DNA of 11,562 bases from JABMRF01 sp964434235 (GTDB taxonomy: Bacteria; Patescibacteriota; Patescibacteriia; UBA11705; JABHMO01). This document shows, piece by piece, positions 6,290-11,562 of the stretch. The notes beneath the pieces are model-generated. The model was not told the DNA's origin, made no database searches, and saw only the letters and a list, made by a program, of their open reading frames with translations. Location of the stretch: the NCBI GenBank assembly GCA_964434235.1, contig CAYSUN010000037.1, forward strand, positions 1 through 11,562, read 5' to 3'. Every line of letters starts with the position of its first letter. Position 1 is the stretch's first letter. The position numbers were made by a program, and so were the translations under genes.

Positions 6290-7267
6290 TTACTTCTTTT
6301 GATAGATTGGCGAACCTGCCAAATCTTCTTTGGAAAAAAATTCTTTAACAACATTTTCTGCAAACCCGATATTACCAACTAAATATCCACCATTTTTCAA
6401 AACTCGAACAATTTCATTAAGTATCTGTCGTTGATCTCGATGATTTAAATAATTGTCGGCCAACATCATATTACAAACAACTAAATCCTGACTTTGGGCA
6501 GGCAAAGGTATTTCACGGGCATCAGCAACCATACTAACACCAACCTCAGTTTCTGAATATTTTTTCAAAACTTCAATATTTTTAGGATCTAAATCTATAT
6601 TTGTTCTATTAAAATACTTCAATTTTCCAATTCCTTGCAAATCTTTAACAAAAGATGAACCAACACCACAGCCCAAATCCAAAACTTTAATGTCTTCAGA
6701 CAAAGAATCAACAAAACCTAAGATTTTATTTTGATTTTCCGTTCTTTGCGATTCTGGTGTTAAATAAGCTGTTCGTAAAGACCCACTATGACGACCAGAA
6801 TCTAAATGTTCTATTTTACCGCCAGCTGGTGAATTAGAAATTGGATTTTCAGCTTCTCCCCCTTTATAACGACGGACCTCCTCTGTCTCGTCGATCTCCC
6901 AGTCCCAATATTTATCAAAAAATTCATCCAATTCTTCGTCTACATTTTCCGTGGACCCAGCTCTTATTGCTGTCAAACGAGCACGATTCAATCTTGATAA
7001 AGTTTCTTTTTTTTCTTGAAAAAACATTTCCGCTGGATTTAACTCGTCTTGATGGTCATCCAAAAATAATTTCAACATTGGTTCAGACCAAATATCTTTC
7101 GTATAGGCAAACTGCCAACCCAAACGTTTTCTAACGGACTTAAGCTTTTCTCGAAACTTTAATCGATCATCATAATATAATTTTTCCACATCAAAATCCA
7201 ATAACTCTTGATCCGTCATTTTCTCCCAATTTGAATTGTCCTTTTTTTCTGATTGATTTTCGTACAT
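6290..7267 (-). CDS. class I SAM-dependent methyltransferase with long charged N-terminus
   Basis: 325 residues. Residues 1-165 are highly charged and helix-rich, rich in Trp/Tyr and acidic groups (for example YWDWEIDETEE, 120-130), and resemble no domain I know. Residues 178-312 are a Rossmann methyltransferase: motif I VLDLGCGVG (195-203), the acidic SAM-ribose residue in IDLD (224-227), motif IV DLVVCNMMLADNY (261-273), and RVLKNGGYLV (288-297). This is closest to the Methyltransf_11/UbiE-like type; the methyl acceptor is unknown. The start ATG 7267 directly follows TATAAT on the same strand; if that is a -10 box, Met17 (7219) would be the start instead, but no -35 supports it. It lies between the two aspS 3' repeats with the flavin-reductase-like gene, so the pair may have arrived together. 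An rRNA, protein or small-molecule acceptor are all open. Confidence 0.8.
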   Translation of the reverse strand: MYENQSEKKDNSNWEKMTDQELLDFDVEKLYYDDRLKFREKLKSVRKRLGWQFAYTKDIWSEPMLKLFLDDHQDELNPAEMFFQEKKETLSRLNRARLTAIRAGSTENVDEELDEFFDKYWDWEIDETEEVRRYKGGEAENPISNSPAGGKIEHLDSGRHSGSLRTAYLTPESQRTENQNKILGFVDSLSEDIKVLDLGCGVGSSFVKDLQGIGKLKYFNRTNIDLDPKNIEVLKKYSETEVGVSMVADAREIPLPAQSQDLVVCNMMLADNYLNHRDQRQILNEIVRVLKNGGYLVGNIGFAENVVKEFFSKEDLAGSPIYQKK

Positions 7268-7365
7268 ATTATAAGATTGCTTATCTCATTAACTGAGCAC
7301 TTTTACCCAGACCACTTAACCGAATAGCACAACAGCCAGCTTCCCTTATTCAAACTTATTTCATT

Positions 7366-7869
7366 TTAATATTCCTCAAACACACGTTGTCCATTTTCCT
7401 TTTTCATATTCAAAAGAATCTTTTTCCCTTCATCCACATGGGCGGCTACCACTCTTCCGATAAAAATAATATGATCACCGCTATCAACTTCTTTTTCTAA
7501 GACACACTCGAAATTCATCGAAGCGTTTTTTAACAATGGTGTTTTCAAATACTTGGCCGGTAAGGTTTCAATACCAGTTTCCTTAAACTTATCGACCTTA
7601 TCTCCATGATTGGAGCCAAAATATAAAAGATCATTTTCCTGACTCTTGTTTGGAACTGCAATCACAAATTCTTTACTCTCCTTAATCAGCTTATGAGTAT
7701 ACCCAGATTTAAAAAGTGAAATTGCCATTAGCGGTGGCTCATGTGAACATTTCATTTGCCAGCAGGCTGTCATACCACTAGGGTGTCCGTCAGCCTCAAC
7801 AGATAAAACAAAAATACAATTTTCAGGTTTAAACAAATTAAAGGCGTCTGTTGTTATTATTTCTTTCAT
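7366..7869 (-). CDS. flavin reductase-like FMN-binding split-barrel protein
   Basis: 167 residues matching the Flavin_Reduct/flavoredoxin family. The start, DAFNLFKPENCIFVLSVEA, leads to the strand with SGMTACWQMKCSHEPPLMA (31-49). The FMN-phosphate-binding region SGYTHKLIKESKEFVIAVPN (55-74) follows, then the dimer-interface strand SGDHIIFIGRVVAAHVDE (130-147). Members bind FMN and reduce it or act as small flavin electron carriers; the partner oxygenase is not in the window. There is no signal peptide, so it is cytoplasmic. It lies 40 nt after aspS and 98 nt before the methyltransferase gene, within the interval bracketed by the aspS 3' duplication. That 98-nt gap (7268-7365) is GC-richer than other gaps, but I found no clear structure in it. 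Confidence 0.85.
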   Translation of the reverse strand: MKEIITTDAFNLFKPENCIFVLSVEADGHPSGMTACWQMKCSHEPPLMAISLFKSGYTHKLIKESKEFVIAVPNKSQENDLLYFGSNHGDKVDKFKETGIETLPAKYLKTPLLKNASMNFECVLEKEVDSGDHIIFIGRVVAAHVDEGKKILLNMKKENGQRVFEEY

Positions 7870-7909
7870 AAAATTAAACTTAAAATATTTCTTCTTTTGC
7901 CTTTAATCT

Positions 7910-9259
7910 TTACTCTTTCTTTGCTCCTCGCGTAAGTGGCTCATCAATTCTCACTCGATCACGAGGAAAAAGTGTGGCTTGTTTAACACTGTCTAAACCA
8001 AGTAATTGCCAAGTAACTCTTTCCAAGCCCATACCAATTCCACCTTCTGGTGGCATACCATATTTAAAAGCCATTAAATAATATTCAAATTCTTTTGGAT
8101 TTAAACCAAACTTGACCATATTGTCTACCAACATGTGATAATCATGAATACGCTGACCACCAGTAACAATTTCCGTACCCCTAAATAAAACATCAAAACT
8201 CAAAGTTTCAGCTGGATTCTCAGGATCTGGCATAGTGTACATTGGTCGTTTTTCTGTTGGATAATGAGTAACAAATAAAAAATCAGAATTAAATTTCTTT
8301 TTGGCATATTCACCAATTAACCGTTCTTGATGAGGTTCAAAGTCTGGTTCTTTGGTTGCATCTTTTTCACCAAATTCATCTTCTAAAATTTTCTGCGCTT
8401 CTTTTAATTTCAAAACTGGATAATTATCACCAAATTCTGGCAACGTAACTAATAATAATTTTAATTCTGGAGCACATTTTAATTTGGCATTTTCAACCAT
8501 GGCTTTCAAAACACCGTAAGTCATATCCATAATATCTTTATGACTCTTGATAAAACTCATTTCAAAGTCCATCGAAGTATATTCGCTTAAATGTCGATTT
8601 GTGTCATGGGCTTCTGCTCGATAAACATTACCAACTGTAAAAACTCGTTCAAATACACCAACCATTTTTTGTTTATAAAATTGTGGACTTTGCGCAAGAT
8701 AAGCTTTATTACCAAAATAATCCAAAGTAAAAACATTCGCACCACCTTCTGTTGCTCCAGCTACAATTTTCGGACATTGAAATTCAGTAAAATCTTTTTC
8801 AGTTAAATATTTTCGCCAACCTTCAACTAACGCAGCTTGAATTTTGAAGATAGCTCTTTGCTTATCAGCTCGTAAATTAAAAGGTAAATTATCAAGATAA
8901 GTATCCATGTGCATTTCACTGCCAAGTTCATATGGTAAAGTTTCAGCTTTAGCCAAGATTTTAACTTCTTTAGCTAAAACTTCCACGTTGCCAGTTACCA
9001 TGTCTGGATTTTTTTGTTTCTCACCCCTTTCATTAACAATCCCCTTAATTTCAAGAACATATTCAGGTCTAATTTCACTTAATATTTCCTTTGAATTTTC
9101 ATCAAGTTCATTTGGTACTAAAACTACTTGTAATATTCCGCTACGATCTCGCAAATCCACAAAAGCAATTTTACCCATGTTGCGTCTGGCATTAACCCAA
9201 CCTTTGACAATGACTTCCTCCCCCACCTTGCTACTTGTTTCTTTGTTCAAACTTCTCAT
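7910..9259 (-). CDS. aspS: aspartate-tRNA ligase, archaeal/type-2 form
   Basis: 449 residues, the length of archaeal-type AspRS and well short of the roughly 590 of the usual bacterial enzyme with its GAD insertion. The OB-fold anticodon domain is GWVNARRNMGKIAFVDLRDR (20-39). The class IIb catalytic core has TPKI-like CPKIVAGATEGGANVF (162-177), AQSPQFYKQ (189-197), motif 2 YRAEAHDTNRHLSEY (213-227) and motif 3 GGIGMGLERVTWQ (406-418), followed by LFPRD (430-434). It charges tRNA-Asp, and possibly tRNA-Asn if non-discriminating. The residue after GWV, important for anticodon discrimination in archaeal enzymes, is Asn, which settles neither case. A separate asnS nearby makes discrimination more likely. 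Start ATG 9259 is preferred over a GTG at 9301, whose 14 extra residues are not AspRS-like. Its 3' end is duplicated downstream. Confidence 0.93.
   Translation of the reverse strand: MRSLNKETSSKVGEEVIVKGWVNARRNMGKIAFVDLRDRSGILQVVLVPNELDENSKEILSEIRPEYVLEIKGIVNERGEKQKNPDMVTGNVEVLAKEVKILAKAETLPYELGSEMHMDTYLDNLPFNLRADKQRAIFKIQAALVEGWRKYLTEKDFTEFQCPKIVAGATEGGANVFTLDYFGNKAYLAQSPQFYKQKMVGVFERVFTVGNVYRAEAHDTNRHLSEYTSMDFEMSFIKSHKDIMDMTYGVLKAMVENAKLKCAPELKLLLVTLPEFGDNYPVLKLKEAQKILEDEFGEKDATKEPDFEPHQERLIGEYAKKKFNSDFLFVTHYPTEKRPMYTMPDPENPAETLSFDVLFRGTEIVTGGQRIHDYHMLVDNMVKFGLNPKEFEYYLMAFKYGMPPEGGIGMGLERVTWQLLGLDSVKQATLFPRDRVRIDEPLTRGAKKE
7938..8007 (-). repeat. 70-bp direct repeat inside the aspS 3' end (copy 2 of 2)
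   Basis: This segment of aspS codes for about residues 418-441 and matches 6204-6273 in the same orientation with 3 mismatches. The repeat period is 1734 bp. The copies bracket the methyltransferase and flavin-reductase-like genes. No integrase, transposase or terminal inverted repeat lies between them. Confidence 0.9.
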
Positions 9260-9283
9260 ATTAAATTTGCAAGATACTTCGAG

Positions 9284-9307
9284 ATAATAAATAACTGACA
9301 CTAGCCA
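9284..9307 (-). promoter_or_regulatory. weak candidate -10 element upstream of aspS
   Basis: TATTAT (9289-9284) on the - strand matches a -10 box at 5 of 6 positions and lies 24 nt before the chosen aspS ATG. No good -35 is at the right spacing. A short tandem GATAGTG pair (about 9316-9331) sits just upstream. It mainly supports the shorter aspS start; transcription from asnS through this region is equally possible. Confidence 0.25.
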
Positions 9308-9336
9308 AGCTAAAACACTATCTCCACTATCTTTTT

Positions 9337-9834
9337 TTATTTTTTTATAGTTGCTATGAATGAATTAATTTCTTGTTTAGCTAAATATTGATGATTAAAA
9401 CCAAGAGCAACCAACTGATTATCTTTTTCAAAATTAATTATAGTAAACACTGAGCCTAAATATTGGCAATCATAATAAATAGTAAATTTTTCCAACTCAG
9501 ATTTGCTCGGACAAGACTGACCATTCAAAACATTTATATTAAACTGAGAATCTAAATTCAAATCTTTATCTCTAGCAAAAACATCATAAAAAACAGCAAC
9601 TGAATCACTTGAAGTACTGGACCACGTTATTCCGACTAAAGACTCTACCTGTAAAAAATCTTGAGGAACATTAAATTCAATTAATTCGTCTTTATAAGAT
9701 TGCGTGTCATTATCATTCAACGGATATGTTTGATTTTGACCTAACCAATACCAAAAAACTAGATTAACAATAATTACTAAAATTATAACTAAGCCAATAA
9801 TATGCTTTTTTTTCAAAACTGATATTTTATTCAT
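9337..9834 (-). CDS. single-pass membrane-anchored exported protein, unknown function
   Basis: 165 residues that I do not recognise. A basic start (MNKISVLKKKH) leads into one strong membrane helix (about 12-31), so the N-terminus should be inside and residues 34-165 outside. The outer part is beta-rich with two Cys, C108 and C123, close enough to form a disulphide across a short hairpin (GQSCPSKSE ... YYDCQYLG). There is no lipobox, so this is an uncleaved anchor. The arrangement is pilin-like in length and topology but lacks a prepilin peptidase motif. It lies 13 nt after asnS and 77 nt before aspS, so it is co-transcribed with two tRNA synthetases without an obvious functional link. Confidence 0.7.
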   Translation of the reverse strand: MNKISVLKKKHIIGLVIILVIIVNLVFWYWLGQNQTYPLNDNDTQSYKDELIEFNVPQDFLQVESLVGITWSSTSSDSVAVFYDVFARDKDLNLDSQFNINVLNGQSCPSKSELEKFTIYYDCQYLGSVFTIINFEKDNQLVALGFNHQYLAKQEINSFIATIKK

Positions 9835-9847
9835 TTAGATTACACTC

Positions 9848-11137
9848 TTACGGATAAATTCTATTGATAGTTCTTGGGAAAGGAATCGTTTCGCGAACAT
9901 GTTTTGTACCACACATCCAACCAACAATTCTTTCTAAACCATAACCAAAACCTGAATGAGGAACACTGCCATATTTTCGCAAATCAAGATACCAAGCAAA
10001 AGCTTCTTTGGATAATTTATGCTCGGCTAATCTATTAGCTAAAGTTTCATAATCATCTTCACGCTGACTACCACCAATAATTTCGCCATGTCCTTCTGGT
10101 GCAATCATATCACTACACAAAGCAACTTCTCCATCACGTTTCATATAAAAAGCTTTGATCTTGGCTGGCCATTTTTCAATAAATAATGGTTTATCATAAT
10201 CTTGCATAATTAAATCTTCATCATCATTTCCCAAATCTTCACCATCTTTTATATCCGAACCTTTGGCTTGCAATTTTGCTATTGTTTCAGCATAAGTTAA
10301 ACGGTTGAAAGGTGCTTTAATTTTTTCCAAAGCTGAGATATCTCTTTCTAAAATTTCTAAATCAGATTTATTTTTTTCAATTACACTTGTAGCAATGTAT
10401 TCAATCAACTGTTCTTGCAAAGCTAAATTCATTTCATGGTCAGCAAAAGCTACTTCTGCATCCATCATCCAAAATTCTGTTAAATGTCGACGAGTTTTGG
10501 ATTTTTCCGCTCGGAAAACTGGACCAAAATCAAAAACTTTGCCGAGAGAAGCAATAGCTGCTTCTAAATATAGTTGTCCACTTTGAGATAAATACGCTTT
10601 TTGTTCACCAAAGTAATCAAGTTCAAAAAGTTCTGTGGTTCCTTCACAAGCATTTGGAGTTAAAATTGGAGAATCAATTTTAGTAAATCCTTGATCTAAC
10701 AAAAATTCATAAGTAGCCATAATCACAGTTGTTCTCACTCTTTGAATAGCTGCTTGCTTTGGAGCTCTTAACCAAAGATGCCTGTTTTCCATAAGAAAAT
10801 CAGTTCCATGTTCTTTATTACCAATTGGGTATTCTTCTGATCTTTGAAAAAATTTAACTTCTTTTGTTTGAAGTTCATATTCTTCTTTCTTTGGATGTTT
10901 GGAAACTGTACCAAGTATTTCCACTGAACTTTCTTGAGTCATTTGTTCAATTACTTGCCAAGAATTTTCATCAACTGAATTTTTGTCTACCACAGCTTGC
11001 GTTACACCTGAACCATCACGCACTTGCAAAAAAGCAATTTTACCAGATGAGCGAAAATTATAAACCCAACCCTTAATTAAAACCTCTTGATCTAAATTAT
11101 CTTTTAGATCTTTGATAGAAATCCACTTTGAAACCAT
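9848..11137 (-). CDS. asnS: asparagine-tRNA ligase
   Basis: 429 residues. The OB-fold anticodon domain has IKGWVYNFRSSGKIAFLQVR (21-40). The class IIb core carries AsnRS-specific signatures: ENRHLWLRAP (117-126), SPILTPNACEGTTELF (156-171), SQSGQLYLE (184-192), motif 2 FRAEKSKTRRHLTEFWMM (208-225), and motif 3 GFGYGLERIVGW (396-407). It ends with the typical HVRETIPFPRTINRIYP (413-429). It attaches Asn to tRNA-Asn in the cytoplasm, so this organism can make Asn-tRNA directly and should not depend on transamidation. Family length is usually 430-470. The ATG at 11137 has no Shine-Dalgarno site and lies about 18 nt after the predicted start of the proximal promoter. A candidate attenuator lies further upstream. 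It heads the - strand gene run. Confidence 0.95.
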   Translation of the reverse strand: MVSKWISIKDLKDNLDQEVLIKGWVYNFRSSGKIAFLQVRDGSGVTQAVVDKNSVDENSWQVIEQMTQESSVEILGTVSKHPKKEEYELQTKEVKFFQRSEEYPIGNKEHGTDFLMENRHLWLRAPKQAAIQRVRTTVIMATYEFLLDQGFTKIDSPILTPNACEGTTELFELDYFGEQKAYLSQSGQLYLEAAIASLGKVFDFGPVFRAEKSKTRRHLTEFWMMDAEVAFADHEMNLALQEQLIEYIATSVIEKNKSDLEILERDISALEKIKAPFNRLTYAETIAKLQAKGSDIKDGEDLGNDDEDLIMQDYDKPLFIEKWPAKIKAFYMKRDGEVALCSDMIAPEGHGEIIGGSQREDDYETLANRLAEHKLSKEAFAWYLDLRKYGSVPHSGFGYGLERIVGWMCGTKHVRETIPFPRTINRIYP

Positions 11138-11161
11138 AAATTTTTTGTTAATTCTGACTTA

Positions 11162-11190
11162 ATTATATACTATTTTAGCTTAAACATCAA
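11162..11190 (-). promoter_or_regulatory. proximal asnS promoter
   Basis: TTGATG (11190-11185), a 17-bp spacer and a perfect TATAAT (11167-11162) on the - strand. The expected start, near 11155, gives an 18-nt 5' leader. It is the best promoter match in the window and lies downstream of the leader terminator, so it would drive asnS independently of attenuation. Confidence 0.75.
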
Positions 11191-11260
11191 CTTATTTATA
11201 CAATATGAGGCCAAATTAGTGTGAATATTTATTAAGTCTTATATAAATTTTATATTTATC

Positions 11261-11281
11261 AAAAAAACCAGCTTGCGCTGG
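11261..11281 (-). terminator. intrinsic terminator upstream of asnS
   Basis: On the - strand the stem CCAGC (11281-11277) and GCTGG (11272-11268) closes a GCAA tetraloop of the GNRA class and is followed at once by seven T (11267-11261). This is a textbook rho-independent terminator in otherwise AT-rich DNA. No full gene ends here on the - strand; the neighbour to the right reads the other way. The terminated transcript must therefore start within roughly 240 nt upstream. Confidence 0.75.
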
Positions 11282-11314
11282 CCTAATTCAGTTCTACAAC
11301 CAAAATCAAACCAG

Positions 11315-11362
11315 CTAAAACCGGCTATCATTATTTTCAATATTTTTGGTCACAAATGTCAT
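11315..11362 (-). CDS. putative asnS leader peptide, 15 codons
   Basis: ATG at 11362, only about 2 nt after the predicted transcription start, opens a frame for MTFVTKNIENNDSRF and a TAG at 11317-11315. Asn occupies codons 7, 10 and 11, all AAT. The stop codon's last base is the first base of the antiterminator strand GCTGG. A ribosome finishing the peptide would cover that strand and allow the terminator. One paused on the Asn codons would leave it free. Three Asn in 15 codons is not decisive in an AT-rich genome, so the peptide is tentative. Confidence 0.4.
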   Translation of the reverse strand: MTFVTKNIENNDSRF

Positions 11363-11370
11363 ACAAGAAT

Positions 11371-11398
11371 AGTATATAATATTTTATAAAATAATCAA
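11371..11398 (-). promoter_or_regulatory. distal promoter for the asnS leader RNA
   Basis: TTGATT (11398-11393), a 16-bp spacer and TATACT (11376-11371, 5 of 6) on the - strand. The predicted start is near 11364. AT-richness makes chance matches likely, but the position is exactly what the downstream leader and terminator require. Confidence 0.45.
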
Positions 11399-11526
11399 TA
11401 ATCAAATAACAAAATTCACCACAGTATAATCTAAGTCGTATTCTTATCTCCAGACAATCCGCGAAAAATTATTTGTGTTATCCAAAAATTTTAAGTTATT
11501 TTAGCCAATGTTTTAGGCAAGGACAT

Positions 11527-11562
11527 ATGGCGGTTTTATTAATTAGTAATCATAAAGCATTT
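11527..11562 (+). CDS. smpB: start of a + strand gene, probably SsrA-binding protein SmpB (partial)
   Basis: Only 12 codons are present, MAVLLISNHKAF, running off the window. A short hydrophobic strand followed by N-x-K-A-[FY] is how SmpB proteins commonly begin, before the DYEI...AGI segment that would lie outside. SmpB binds tmRNA and rescues stalled ribosomes. AAGGA at 11519-11523 is the only Shine-Dalgarno-like site in the window, though its 3-nt spacing is short. A TATAAT at 11425-11430 on this strand could be its -10, without a good -35. The gene is divergent from asnS. Twelve residues are thin evidence. Confidence 0.45.
   Translation, partial: MAVLLISNHKAF

Larger units (their letters stand above)
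11261..11364 (-). ncRNA. candidate asnS leader RNA with alternative terminator/antiterminator folds
   Basis: From the predicted start near 11364 to the U tract is about 104 nt. Besides the terminator, a second hairpin can form: 11315-11303 (GCTGGTTTGATTT) pairs continuously with 11289-11277 (GAATTAGGCCAGC), 13 pairs including four G:U. After one bulged U there are four more pairs closing a GTAG loop (11297-11294). This hairpin uses the same CCAGC (11281-11277) as the terminator, so only one can exist at a time. The direct repeat AGCTGGTTT (11316-11308 and 11273-11265) underlies the switch. A stand-alone small RNA is the main alternative reading. Confidence 0.5.

Noticed and set aside
7268..7273. 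TATAAT just before the methyltransferase ATG as a -10 box
   Set aside because: No acceptable -35 lies at 16-18 bp, and it would place the transcript start inside the coding region.
8907..9287. A 126-codon open frame on the + strand
   Set aside because: It is a shadow of the aspS OB-fold region on the other strand and has no protein-like features or start signals.
11138..11410. T-box riboswitch upstream of asnS
   Set aside because: The conserved T-box sequence (AGGGTGG...ACCGCG type) and a specifier stem are absent; the leader is far too short.
1..11562. CRISPR array, insertion sequence or integrase
   Set aside because: No regularly spaced repeats, transposase, recombinase or terminal inverted repeats with target duplications were seen on either strand.

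Overview
The window looks like chromosomal DNA from a very AT-rich bacterium with tightly packed genes, most likely a member of the Patescibacteria/CPR. That placement is an inference. It rests on low GC, overlapping or 3-nt-spaced genes, almost no Shine-Dalgarno sites (the only convincing purine-rich one precedes the last, partial gene), an archaeal-type aspartyl-tRNA synthetase, and a small-export-family membrane protein of a kind common in such genomes. The genetic code is standard: the PF06695 gene ends in TGA inside an ATGA overlap, and no gene needs TGA to be read as an amino acid.

Layout. Positions 1-1344 read on the + strand: tRNA-Leu(CAA), an initiator tRNA-fMet with its own good promoter, a second CAU-anticodon tRNA (probably elongator Met), and a membrane-anchored metallophosphoesterase. 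From 1345 to 11137 everything reads on the - strand. In transcription order the genes are asnS, a one-TM exported protein, aspS (archaeal type), a flavin-reductase-like protein, a SAM methyltransferase, a small winged-helix-like protein, scpA, scpB, a small charged protein, a D-Ala-D-Ala carboxypeptidase, a PF06695 membrane protein and a GT4 glycosyltransferase. At the right edge a + strand gene begins, probably smpB. The two strands converge at 1344/1345 with stop codons directly abutting.

How the genes fit together. The right half is translation (asnS, aspS, probable smpB; tRNAs at the far left). The middle is chromosome condensation (ScpA and ScpB, partners of SMC). The left part is cell envelope: peptidoglycan trimming, sugar transfer, and membrane proteins joined by 3-nt gaps and a 4-nt overlap.

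Two places deserve most attention. (1) The roughly 390-bp region upstream of asnS contains, on the asnS strand, a promoter, a 15-codon near-leaderless mini-ORF with three Asn codons, a long hairpin beginning at the mini-ORF stop codon, and a mutually exclusive GNRA-loop terminator with a U7 tract. This is the arrangement expected of a ribosome-mediated attenuator sensing Asn-tRNA. A second, proximal promoter lies beyond the terminator. (2) The 3' end of aspS is present twice. A displaced terminus, 67/70 identical and with its own in-frame stop, sits 1.73 kb downstream. The two copies bracket the flavin-reductase and methyltransferase genes, as if a small cassette had integrated at the end of aspS.
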